Source of the DNA: Prevotella sp.
GTDB taxonomy: Bacteria; Bacteroidota; Bacteroidia; Bacteroidales; Bacteroidaceae
DNA: 64,000 nt
NCBI GenBank assembly: GCA_017619275.1
Contig: JAFZSR010000065.1
Coordinates: 1 to 64,000, forward strand
Direction of reading: 5' to 3'
Both the position numbers and the translations under genes were made by a program. Shown here piece after piece: positions 15,621 to 23,715 of this stretch (positions are counted from its first letter, which is position 1; each line of letters opens with the position of its first letter). The notes under the pieces are model-generated. The model was not told the DNA's origin. It did not search any database and was given only the letters and a program-made list of their open reading frames with translations.

Positions 15621-18600
15621 ATGAAACAGTTTCGTCTCGTGGACAATATCATGGGCTGGCTCACCTTCTTCATTGCCGCCTTTGTGTATTGCTCCACTAT
15701 TGAGCCAACAGCATCGTTCTGGGACTGCCCGGAGTTTATCACCACCGGCTACAAGCTGGAAGTGGGCCACCCGCCTGGCGCACCCTTTTTCATGCTCACG
15801 GCCAACCTCTTCTCGCAGTTCGTGAGCGACCCGTCGCAGGTGGCTCGGATGGTGAACATGATGAGCGCCCTGCTTTCGGCGGCCTGTATCTTGTTCCTCT
15901 TCTGGAGTATCACGCACCTGGTACGGCGGCTGCTCATCAGTGCAGAGGAGAAAGCTAATTGTGAAAACAATGGTGCCGCCATACCCCTGTCGAAGCTCAT
16001 TGCCATCGAGGCTTCTGGCTTGGTGGGTGCCCTCATCTACACGTTCAGCGACACGTTCTGGTTCTCGGCTGTCGAGGGCGAGGTGTATGCTTATTCGTCG
16101 GCCTTCACCGCCGTGGTGTTCTGGCTCATCCTGAAGTGGGAGGAGCATGCCGACGAGCCGCACAGCGACCGTTGGCTGGTGCTCATCATGTATATGACGG
16201 GCCTCTCCATTGGCGTGCACCTGCTCAACCTGTTGTGCTTGCCCGCCATTGTGCTGGTGTGGTATTTCAAGCGTTTCCCCAACGCCAATGCCAAGGGTGC
16301 CATCATGGCGCTGCTCATCTCGTTTGTCATCCTGGCTGCCGTGCTCTATGGCGTGGTGCCGGGCATCATCACCGTGGGAGGATGGTTCGAGCTGTTCTTC
16401 GTCAACGGGCTGGGCATGCCGTTCAACACGGGTCTCATCGTCTATTTGGTGCTGCTCATCGGCAGCGTCATCTGGGCTATCTATGAGACGCAGAACGCCA
16501 CCGAGAAGAACTGGAAGCGGCAGAACATCGCCTTCCTGCTGGGCTTCGGCCTGCTGGGTGTGCCCTTCTATGGCTATGGCTGGAAGGCCTTCTTCATCGG
16601 AGCCGTGGTGCTGGCCATAGTGGGCTTCGTGCTGTTCCGCCGCAATGGCAAGGTGGCGCTGGTGTCGGCACGTCTGAAGAACACCACCCTGCTGTGCATG
16701 CTGATGCTGATGATTGGTTACTCCACGTATGCCGTCATCGTCATCCGCTCGGCCGCCAACCCGCCGATGGACCAGAACTCGCCCGAGGACATCTTCACGC
16801 TGGGCAGCTATCTGAGCCGCGACCAGTATGGCTACCGTCCGCTGCTGTGGGGACAGGGCTTCGACTCTGAGTTGGCCGAGGATGAGGAGACGGGTGACTA
16901 TGCCTTCGTGAGCGACGGTCCCACCTATCACAAGGTGGAGAAGCGCTCGCCCGACGAACCTGACTCGTACTACGTGGTGAAGAGCGAAATCAACGGACGC
17001 CTGCGCGACGTGAAAGGCAAGTACCTCTACGCGCAGAATATGTTCTTCCCGCGCATGTATAGCAGTGCCCATGCCAGCTTCTACAAAACGTGGAACAACA
17101 GCTTCAGTGGGCGTACTGTGAAGTCGGAATATCCCAACCGCTACCCTTACCGCCAAGAAGTGACCATGCCCACGATGTGGGACAACCTGAGCTTCTTCAT
17201 CACCTACCAGTGCGGCTATATGTATTGGCGCTACTTCCTGTGGAACTTTGCCGGCCGCCAGAACGACATTCAGGGACTCTATGGCGAGCGCGAGCATGGC
17301 AACGCGCTGACGGGCATCCCGTTCATCGACAATTACTTCCTGGGCGACCAGTCGCTGCTGTCGGACGACCTGAAGAACAACAAGGGCCACAACGTGTTCT
17401 ATTGCATGCCCCTCATCCTGGGTCTCATCGGACTGTTCTGGCAGCTCCTGGGCCGTGGCCGCAAGGGTGTGCAGCAGTTCTGGGTGGTGTTCTTCCTGTT
17501 CTTCATGACGGGACTGGCCATCGTGGTCTATCTGAATCAGACGCCGCTGCAGCCGCGTGAGCGCGACTATGCCTACGCCGGTTCGTTCTACGCCTACGCC
17601 ATCTGGTGTGGCATCGGCGTGGCCGCCATCTATAGCCTGTTGGCAAAGAAGCTGAAGAAGCAGTTGGTGCCCTTGGCCGCTCTCGTAGGACTGGTATGTT
17701 TGGCTGTGCCTATCCAGATGGCCTCGCAGACCTGGGACGACCACGACCGCTCGGGCCGCTACACCTGTCGCGACTTCGGTCAGAACTACCTGATGACGCT
17801 GCAGCAGACCGACTCGCTGGGACGTCCCTGCAACCCCATCATCTTCACCAATGGCGACAACGACACCTTCCCGCTCTGGTATAACCAGGACACCGAGGGC
17901 GTACGTACCGATGCTCGCGTGTGCAACCTGAGTTATCTGCAGACCGACTGGTATATCGACCAGATGATCAGGCCCGCCTACGACTCACCCTCGCTGCCCA
18001 TCACCTGGAAGAAGTATCAATATTGCGATGGCACCAACGACTGGGCCATGATCGACCCCTACGCCAAGTATGCCATCCAGGCCATTCAGCAGGCTTCGCC
18101 CGACGAGGCCGCCAAGGTGTTTGGCGAGGATCCCTTCGAGCTGAAGAATGTCTTGACCCAGTGGGTGCGCGATGAGCGACCGAAGGAACTGAAGGAACTG
18201 CAGCGCGACTATCTGAACTGGGCCTTCACGGCCATGAAGGTGCCCGAGCAGTATCACATGCGCGACAACATGGTGTTCATTCCTACCGATACCGTCTACA
18301 TTACCATCGACAAGGATGCCGTGCGCCGCAGTGGCATGATGATGCAGAGCGACAGCATCCCCGACCGCATGGCCATCTCGCTGAGCGACCTTGGCGGCGT
18401 GGACAAGAGCAAGCTGATGATGCTGGAGCTGCTGGCCAACGCCAACTGGGAGCGCCCAATCTATGTGGCCATGACCGTGGGTCAGGACAACTACATGAAC
18501 CTGGGCAACCACTTCGTGCAGGAAGGATTGGCCTACCGTATCACGCCCTTCACCACCAACATCGACGGACGGCCCGTGCCGGGCATGACCAGCTTCGACA

Positions 18601-19196
18601 CCGAGAAGACCTACGACAACGTAATGAACCGCTTCAAGTTTGGAGGCGTGAGCACCAAGGGCATCTATCTCGACGAGACCGTGATGCGCATGTGTCTCAC
18701 ACACCGCATGCTGATGGTGGATTTGGCCACCCATCTGGCCGACGAGGGCCAAGACGAGAAGGCGCTTGCCGTGCTGGAGAAGATGGATAAGGAACTGCCC
18801 GAATACAACGTGCCCTACGACATCGACAGTCGTGTGATTGATGGTCGCCGCTTGGGCTATCAGGATGGAAAGGATGTCATCTATAGCAGCGGCAGCAGCT
18901 ATCGCGAGGCCCTAATCTACATTGACCTGGGACAGGAAGAAAAGGCACGACCCATCTTGGACTACTACTGGAAACGCGCCAACCAACTCCTCACCTTCTA
19001 CCTCTCGCTGGGCCCCAACGACCGCAGGGTGGAGAACACCAACTGCCTGAAGCAGCTCAATGTGATGATGACCGTCATCAGGGCTTACTACAGCTTCGAC
19101 GAGACGAAGGCTCAGGAGCTGAACGGGCAGATACAGGAGCGCTGCAAAGAGATTATCATGAAGGGTGGCGACCTGGAAACTGTTCACTGGGAGTAG
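15621..19196 (+). CDS. DUF2723-family membrane protein, probable GT-C type glycosyltransferase
   Basis: This 1,191-residue protein has a membrane half of about 10-14 helices and a large soluble C-terminal half. The N-terminus shows the family pattern: VYCSTIEPTASFWDCPEFIT, then KLEVGHPPGAPFFMLTANLF, with acidic residues in the first periplasmic loop as in GT-C enzymes. The C-terminal part from about residue 720 has FTNGDNDTFPLWYNQD and a helical region at the end. DUF2723 proteins are conserved in Bacteroidetes and related to protein O-mannosyltransferases; a role in transferring sugar from a lipid carrier to exported proteins is plausible but not shown. A polysaccharide deacetylase gene follows after 80 bases. 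Confidence 0.85.
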   Translation: MKQFRLVDNIMGWLTFFIAAFVYCSTIEPTASFWDCPEFITTGYKLEVGHPPGAPFFMLTANLFSQFVSDPSQVARMVNMMSALLSAACILFLFWSITHLVRRLLISAEEKANCENNGAAIPLSKLIAIEASGLVGALIYTFSDTFWFSAVEGEVYAYSSAFTAVVFWLILKWEEHADEPHSDRWLVLIMYMTGLSIGVHLLNLLCLPAIVLVWYFKRFPNANAKGAIMALLISFVILAAVLYGVVPGIITVGGWFELFFVNGLGMPFNTGLIVYLVLLIGSVIWAIYETQNATEKNWKRQNIAFLLGFGLLGVPFYGYGWKAFFIGAVVLAIVGFVLFRRNGKVALVSARLKNTTLLCMLMLMIGYSTYAVIVIRSAANPPMDQNSPEDIFTLGSYLSRDQYGYRPLLWGQGFDSELAEDEETGDYAFVSDGPTYHKVEKRSPDEPDSYYVVKSEINGRLRDVKGKYLYAQNMFFPRMYSSAHASFYKTWNNSFSGRTVKSEYPNRYPYRQEVTMPTMWDNLSFFITYQCGYMYWRYFLWNFAGRQNDIQGLYGEREHGNALTGIPFIDNYFLGDQSLLSDDLKNNKGHNVFYCMPLILGLIGLFWQLLGRGRKGVQQFWVVFFLFFMTGLAIVVYLNQTPLQPRERDYAYAGSFYAYAIWCGIGVAAIYSLLAKKLKKQLVPLAALVGLVCLAVPIQMASQTWDDHDRSGRYTCRDFGQNYLMTLQQTDSLGRPCNPIIFTNGDNDTFPLWYNQDTEGVRTDARVCNLSYLQTDWYIDQMIRPAYDSPSLPITWKKYQYCDGTNDWAMIDPYAKYAIQAIQQASPDEAAKVFGEDPFELKNVLTQWVRDERPKELKELQRDYLNWAFTAMKVPEQYHMRDNMVFIPTDTVYITIDKDAVRRSGMMMQSDSIPDRMAISLSDLGGVDKSKLMMLELLANANWERPIYVAMTVGQDNYMNLGNHFVQEGLAYRITPFTTNIDGRPVPGMTSFDTEKTYDNVMNRFKFGGVSTKGIYLDETVMRMCLTHRMLMVDLATHLADEGQDEKALAVLEKMDKELPEYNVPYDIDSRVIDGRRLGYQDGKDVIYSSGSSYREALIYIDLGQEEKARPILDYYWKRANQLLTFYLSLGPNDRRVENTNCLKQLNVMMTVIRAYYSFDETKAQELNGQIQERCKEIIMKGGDLETVHWE

Positions 19197-19270
19197 AGAG
19201 AATTGCGAATTATGAATGACGAATCCCGTGTTCGTCATTCGTAATCCGCAATTCATAATTCGTAATTAGA
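19197..19270. repeat. 7-bp period AATTCGT array with hairpin
   Basis: The sequence is a palindromic array of 7-bp units (AATTGCG, AATTATG, AATGACG ... ATTCGTA, ATTCATA). AATGACGAA and TTCGTCATT form a perfect 9-bp stem around TCCCGTG. It sits just after the DUF2723 stop codon and could act as a terminator or processing site. Confidence 0.55.
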
Positions 19271-19276
19271 AGATAA

Positions 19277-19888
19277 GTGTTTATTGAGCAACCAGCCGTC
19301 TACCTCCGCTGGCTCTATCCGAAAGCGCTATGGAGAATGGACCGTCGCGAGCGTGCAGTTTACCTCACGTTCGACGACGGCCCAATCCCCGAATCTACCC
19401 CTTTCCTGCTCGACACCCTGCGTCGCTATGGCGCAAAGGCCACCTTCTTCATGGTGGGTGACAATGTGCGCAAGTATCCCGAGCTGTTTGAAAGGATAAA
19501 AGCCGAGGGCCACCAGATAGGCAACCACACCCACAACCACATTGGGGGCTTCCGCCATACCATCAAAGACTATATGTATAATGTGGAGCGGGCCAATGCC
19601 TATATCCAGAGCCACTATTTCCGTCCGCCCCATGGCTGGATGCGCCTGTCGCAGTATGCCTGGCTGTCGAGGAAGTTCAAGGTGGTGATGTGGGACGTGG
19701 TGACGCGCGACTATTCGAAGTGGATGACGGCCGACGACATTGTGAACAATGTGAAGCGCTACACTCGGCCGGGCTCCATCATCACTTTCCACGACTCGCT
19801 GAAGGCCATCGACAAACTGCTCACAGCCCTGCCGCAAAGCATCGAATGGCTGTTGCAGCAGGGCTATGCCTTCAAAACGTTTGTGTAG
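19277..19888 (+). CDS. Polysaccharide deacetylase (NodB homology domain)
   Basis: This is a 203-residue carbohydrate esterase family 4-like enzyme. Motif 1 YLTFDDGPIPES carries the catalytic base and metal-binding Asp. Motif 2 GNHTHNH gives the two metal-binding His. Motif 3 RPPHGWMR follows, then WDVVTRDYSKW and the final ITFHDS. The protein lacks a clear signal peptide and starts with GTG at 19277. It probably removes N-acetyl groups from a cell-envelope polysaccharide or peptidoglycan intermediate; the exact substrate is unknown. It converges with the gene at 19895, only 6 bases away. Confidence 0.9.
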   Translation: MFIEQPAVYLRWLYPKALWRMDRRERAVYLTFDDGPIPESTPFLLDTLRRYGAKATFFMVGDNVRKYPELFERIKAEGHQIGNHTHNHIGGFRHTIKDYMYNVERANAYIQSHYFRPPHGWMRLSQYAWLSRKFKVVMWDVVTRDYSKWMTADDIVNNVKRYTRPGSIITFHDSLKAIDKLLTALPQSIEWLLQQGYAFKTFV

Positions 19889-19894
19889 CCTTGT

Positions 19895-20596
19895 TTACTT
19901 TTTGGTTTCTTTGAACGAGTTTCCCGTCCACTCCAGCTGGAACATGTCGTAGCGGAAGTCCTCGTCATCGCTTCCAATCCATTGAACGCACTCCACATCA
20001 ATGTTTTTTCCCTCCTTGGGCAGCCACATAATGGGGGTGCCTTTGTGGCGTGAGATGATGTTTTTGGCGGTTTGATAAACTTTCAGGTCAGGTGTCATCA
20101 CGCGGGTGGTGGGATTGTAGTCGTAGAACAGCAGGGCGTTGTCGGCGCGCTCGCCCTCGTGCCCCATCTGCATCAAGATGCCCACCAGCGAATGGCCGTT
20201 GGAGCGCCGCCAGTAGCACACCTCGGTCATGAAGTCGAACTGCCAGGCCATGTCGGCCTTGATGAAGCCGTTGCGTGGGGCGTCATCCACTTGGTAGTGC
20301 TTTTCCTCAAGCGTGTAGTTGCCGGGCTTCTTCAGATAGTCGACCAGCGCCAGATTGGGGATGTAGCCCTGATACTGCTGGCAGAAAGCCTTGGCAAAGT
20401 TTCTCACCATGGCCTTGGGGAAGGTGTTCTCCACCGTCAGCGTCTTTTGGGTCCATTGTTTCTCAATCAAAAAGATTTCCTTTTCGGGGTTCTCCAGTTC
20501 GGCGGGTTCGTACTCCACTTGGCTCCAGGCTCCCATCGCGAGGAGCAGGCAGCATGCCGTCATCAGGCATCGTTTTGTCATTACATTCTTTTTCAT
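19895..20596 (-). CDS. Exported protein of unknown function
   Basis: This 233-residue protein has a signal peptide (CLMTACCLLLAMGAWSQ). The mature part is mixed alpha/beta with several Trp and Tyr (MAWQFDFMTEVCYWRRS, MWLPKEGKNIDVECVQWIG) and has no membrane helix. No family was recognised. It begins 1 base after the vsr stop codon, so it is expressed from the same message, although a functional link is not obvious. A Met five codons downstream (MTKRCLM) is an alternative start. Confidence 0.6.
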   Translation of the reverse strand: MKKNVMTKRCLMTACCLLLAMGAWSQVEYEPAELENPEKEIFLIEKQWTQKTLTVENTFPKAMVRNFAKAFCQQYQGYIPNLALVDYLKKPGNYTLEEKHYQVDDAPRNGFIKADMAWQFDFMTEVCYWRRSNGHSLVGILMQMGHEGERADNALLFYDYNPTTRVMTPDLKVYQTAKNIISRHKGTPIMWLPKEGKNIDVECVQWIGSDDEDFRYDMFQLEWTGNSFKETKK

Positions 20597-20597
20597 A

Positions 20598-21137
20598 TCA
20601 TTCGTTATTAAAGTCTTCAGCAGCCATGGGCATTGGCGCGTCTTCTTCCTCCGCGGGCAGATAGGGACGCTTCACGCTGTGGTCGTTCAGCCAGATGGTG
20701 TTTAGCGTGTGCGCCAGCGCGTTTAGCGTGTCGTCGCGGCGGTGGGGCGTCAGCTCGCACTCCCAAACGGTGATGCAGTGCCAGCCCATCTCCGCCAGTT
20801 GTTGCTGTACCTGCTTGTCGCGCTCCTGGTTGCGCCTGATTTTCGCCAGCCAGAAGGGGCGGTTCGTGGTGGGAATGGCACAGCAGTTTTTATGCGTTAT
20901 GGCTCCCTCGCCGTCGAGCACGGCACCGTGGCCGTGCCAGAAGCAGCCGTTGACGAACACGCACGTTCGGTATTTGCGCAGCACCACATCGGGATGGCCG
21001 GGCAGACGTGGCGAGTTGAGTCGGTAGCGGAATCCCTGTCTCCATAGTCCGCGGCGCACCAGCAGCTCAGGCTTCGTGTCTTTGCTGTGGATGGCTGCCA
21101 TCGTTTTGTGGCGCTGTTCTGGCGTGAGTTTCTCCAT
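20598..21137 (-). CDS. vsr: Very short patch repair (Vsr-type) endonuclease
   Basis: This 179-residue protein begins MEKLTPEQRHKTMAAIHSKD, then KPELLVRRGLWRQGFRYRLN, PGHPDVVLRKYRTCVFVNGC and FWHGH. This is the complete Vsr signature with the catalytic Asp in PDVVL and the FWHGH zinc/active-site segment. Vsr nicks next to T:G mismatches made by deamination of 5-methylcytosine. No cytosine methyltransferase gene is in the window, so the partner is missing or elsewhere. The start at 21137 was chosen because a -7 box ends 5 bases before it and upstream codons are unlike the family. Confidence 0.9.
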   Translation of the reverse strand: MEKLTPEQRHKTMAAIHSKDTKPELLVRRGLWRQGFRYRLNSPRLPGHPDVVLRKYRTCVFVNGCFWHGHGAVLDGEGAITHKNCCAIPTTNRPFWLAKIRRNQERDKQVQQQLAEMGWHCITVWECELTPHRRDDTLNALAHTLNTIWLNDHSVKRPYLPAEEEDAPMPMAAEDFNNE

Positions 21138-21138
21138 G

Positions 21139-21205
21139 GGTGCAAAGTTACGAATAAATCTTCTATTATTTTGCGTTTCAGATTTTATTTTGTACTTTTG
21201 CACCG
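21139..21205. promoter_or_regulatory. Mirror-image divergent promoters of vsr and the first GT2 gene
   Basis: GGTGCAAAGTTAC on the left mirrors GTACTTTTGCACC on the right. This places a minus-strand -7 box (TAACTTTG, 21143-21150) and a plus-strand -7 box (TACTTTTG, 21193-21200) symmetrically about an A+T-rich centre. Confidence 0.6.
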
Positions 21206-21223
21206 TTTTATCGATAGGGTTTT

Positions 21224-22441
21224 ATGAATTTCTGGTGGATTTTGTATATCGTAGACGGTTTGCTGTTTGCCCTGGTGGCGATGACGGTAGTCTATTTCCT
21301 TGTTTTCTCCACCGCCTCGTTGTTTAAACAGCGCAGCAAGGTAAAGCATGCCAAGACGCAAAACCGCTTTATCGTGCTCATCCCTTCCTATCAGCAAGAC
21401 GAGGTCATTCATTTGACGGTGAACTCCATCCTGGGACAGACTTATCCGCAGCGCCTCTTCGACGTGGTGGTGATTTCCGACCACGAGAGCCAGCTCACCA
21501 ACATGCGGCTGGCGCAGCTTCCTATCACCCTCTTGACGCCCGACTTCGACGTGAGTTCGAAGGCCAAGTCGCTGCAGTATGCCATCTTCAACTTGCCGAA
21601 ATACAAAATTTACGATGCCGTTGTCATTCTCGATTCTGGCAATATCGTGAAGCCTGAATTCTTGGAGGAAGTGAACGACGCCTATACCTCGTCGGGCACG
21701 AAGGCTTTGCAGGTGCATCGCCTCTCGGCCAACCGCGACACGCCCTCGGCGCGCTTGGACTCCATCTTCGAGGAAATCAACAACTCGGTGTTCCGTCGTG
21801 GACACCAGGTGCTGGGCCTCTCGGCCTCGCTGTGCGGGTCGGGCATCGTGTTCGATTTCCCCTGGTTCAAGAAGCACATCATGAAGATACGCAGCATCCT
21901 GGGCGAGGACAAGGCTCTGGAAACCATGCTCATGCAGGACAACATCTTCGTAGACTATTTTGAAGACATCCACGTTTACGACGAGAAGACGCGCGACATA
22001 AAAGATTTGAACAAGCAGCGAGGCCGCTGGATCTACACCCAGCTGCACGCCCTCATCAATAGTTTGCGCTATCTGCCTTCGGCCATCCTGAACCGCAACT
22101 ACGACCAGATAGACAAAATCCTGCAGTGGGCGCTCATGCCCCGCACCATCCTGGTGGGAGTCATTTTGATTATGAGTCTTGTCCTACCCTTCATCTATAT
22201 GTCGCTGGCTTTCAAGTGGTGGGTGGCAGGAGCCTTGGCACTGTTGTCCTTCGCTTTTGCCCTGCCCGACTATCTGGTTGACAAAAACCTGAGTTCCGAT
22301 TTCTCCCATGGCTTGCTTGTCACCGTGGGAGGTCTGCAAAACATCTTCCGAGCCAGCCACAGCGAGGTTTCCGACCGCCTGCAATCGGCTAAGAGAGGGC
22401 TGGCCAACCTGAGGAAAAAGAGAAAGAAGAAAAAACGATAA
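21224..22441 (+). CDS. Membrane-bound family 2 glycosyltransferase
   Basis: This 405-residue protein starts with a transmembrane helix (LLFALVAMTVVYFLVFST). A GT-A catalytic domain follows (IVLIPSYQQDE, then VVVISDHES, SSKAKSLQYA and a DxD-like position in AVVILDSGN). Two C-terminal helices (TILVGVILIMSLVLPFIYM and the next) lead into a very basic tail. The acceptor-side EEINNSVFRRGH and RGRWI (QxxRW-like) segments are typical of processive or membrane GT2 enzymes. It should add sugars to a lipid-linked glycan on the cytosolic face. It overlaps the next gene (TAATG); the two proteins are paralogues. Confidence 0.88.
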   Translation: MNFWWILYIVDGLLFALVAMTVVYFLVFSTASLFKQRSKVKHAKTQNRFIVLIPSYQQDEVIHLTVNSILGQTYPQRLFDVVVISDHESQLTNMRLAQLPITLLTPDFDVSSKAKSLQYAIFNLPKYKIYDAVVILDSGNIVKPEFLEEVNDAYTSSGTKALQVHRLSANRDTPSARLDSIFEEINNSVFRRGHQVLGLSASLCGSGIVFDFPWFKKHIMKIRSILGEDKALETMLMQDNIFVDYFEDIHVYDEKTRDIKDLNKQRGRWIYTQLHALINSLRYLPSAILNRNYDQIDKILQWALMPRTILVGVILIMSLVLPFIYMSLAFKWWVAGALALLSFAFALPDYLVDKNLSSDFSHGLLVTVGGLQNIFRASHSEVSDRLQSAKRGLANLRKKRKKKKR

Positions 22442-23715
22442 TGGGCTACTCCATGCTGCACCTCCTCGACTGGCTGCTGTGGATAGTCATGGCGGCATCG
22501 GTGCTCTATGCCCTTTTCTTCGCCCTTGCATCCCTTCTTCCCCAGCGGCGCAACAAGCAGGGTGGGGGCGAGCCGCCAAGCAGTGGCGACACCCATTTTC
22601 TTGTGCTCTTTCCTGCCTACAAGGAGGACGCGGTCATTGTGCATTCGGTGGAGACATTTCTTCACCAAGATTATCCTACAGAGAATTATCACGTGGTGGT
22701 CATCTCCGACCACATGCAACCCGCCACCAACGAGCGCTTGAGCGCACTGCCCATTACCCTGCTCACCCCCCATTTTGAGAAGAGTTCGAAGGCGAAGGCC
22801 TTGCAGTATGCAACGGCCCCCTCCAACCTCCCCCAACTGGGGGAGGCTATCCCTACGGATTCCTCATGCGCAGCTGCCTCCCCCAGTTGGGGGAGGTTGG
22901 AGGGGGCCGGGGGCTGGTTGGAGGGGGCCGTTGTTCTCGATGCTGACAACATCGTTTCCCCCGATTTCCTTTCAAAGCTCAACGCGCTGTGCCAGCAGGG
23001 CTACAAGGCCATCCAGTGCCACCGAACTGCGAAGAATGCCGACAACGACATTGCTGCACTCGACGGCCTGAGCGAGGAAATCAACAACAGCATCTTCCGT
23101 CGTGGCCACAACCGCCTGGGACTTTCGTCGGCACTCATCGGCTCGGGCATGTGCTTCGACTATGAGTGGTTCCGCCTGAACGTAGGGCAGTTGCGGTCGA
23201 CGGTGGAAGACCGCGAGCTGGAGGCGCTGCTGATGCGGCAGGGCATCTACATCCACTTTGCCGACGACATCCTGGTGATGGACGAGAAGGTGAGCAGCAG
23301 CGACAATTTCCAGCGCCAGCGACTGCGCTGGATGACAGGGCAGGTGCAGTCCTTGGCGCTCATGCTGCGCCACCTCCCTAGCGCCATCCGTCACGGCAAC
23401 ATCAACTACATCGACAAGACGCTGCAGCAAGCCCTCATCCCCCGCTCGCTGCTGCTGGTGTTCATCCCGCTGATGGCCGTTGTGACGCTGGTGGCCAGTC
23501 CCGTGCACAGCATCAAGTGGTGGGTGCTGCTGGCCCTGCTGGCCGTCGCCCTGCTGGTGGCCATCCCCCGCCGTCTGCGAGGCCGCCAGCTATTGGCTTG
23601 CGCCGTGGCCTTCCCCTGCTTGGCGTGGCGCATGCTGGCCAACCTGCTGCACATCAACACCCGAAGCAATGATTTCCTGCACACCACCCACGGCAAGGAG
23701 GCCGGCGAGGCATGA
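22441..23715 (+). CDS. Membrane-bound family 2 glycosyltransferase with an in-frame repeat insertion
   Basis: This 424-residue paralogue of the preceding enzyme has the same layout: helix, GT-A domain (LVLFPAYKEDA, VVVISDHMQP, SSKAKALQYAT), EEINNSIFRRGH, QRLRWMTGQ, then C-terminal helices. Compared with its neighbour, residues about 125-163 (APSNLPQLGEAIP... to ...GWLEGA) replace a short segment just before the DxD-like VVLDADN. That stretch is encoded by a near-perfect inverted repeat element (22814-22930). Whether the enzyme still works is uncertain because the insertion is beside the nucleotide-sugar site. The frame is intact and gene overlaps on both sides are kept. Confidence 0.85.
   Translation: MGYSMLHLLDWLLWIVMAASVLYALFFALASLLPQRRNKQGGGEPPSSGDTHFLVLFPAYKEDAVIVHSVETFLHQDYPTENYHVVVISDHMQPATNERLSALPITLLTPHFEKSSKAKALQYATAPSNLPQLGEAIPTDSSCAAASPSWGRLEGAGGWLEGAVVLDADNIVSPDFLSKLNALCQQGYKAIQCHRTAKNADNDIAALDGLSEEINNSIFRRGHNRLGLSSALIGSGMCFDYEWFRLNVGQLRSTVEDRELEALLMRQGIYIHFADDILVMDEKVSSSDNFQRQRLRWMTGQVQSLALMLRHLPSAIRHGNINYIDKTLQQALIPRSLLLVFIPLMAVVTLVASPVHSIKWWVLLALLAVALLVAIPRRLRGRQLLACAVAFPCLAWRMLANLLHINTRSNDFLHTTHGKEAGEA
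22814..22930. repeat. G/C-rich paired-hairpin element, copy 2 (inside a GT2 gene)
   Basis: Perfect 33-bp inverted arms (22814-22846 and 22877-22909), each containing the internal palindrome CCTCCCCCAACTGGGGGAGG or its complement and each ending in CGGCCCCCTCC, surround a 30-base centre. A further partial copy of the arm end (GGTTGGAGGGGGCCG) follows. The paired inverted palindromes are REPIN-like. This is a sub-type with CCCCCAACTGGGGG cores. Confidence 0.85.

Noticed and set aside
15597-17744. Very long minus-strand open frame opposite the DUF2723 gene
   Set aside because: It is His/Glu/Val-rich antisense sequence of a G+C-biased gene with no recognisable domain; the plus-strand gene explains it.
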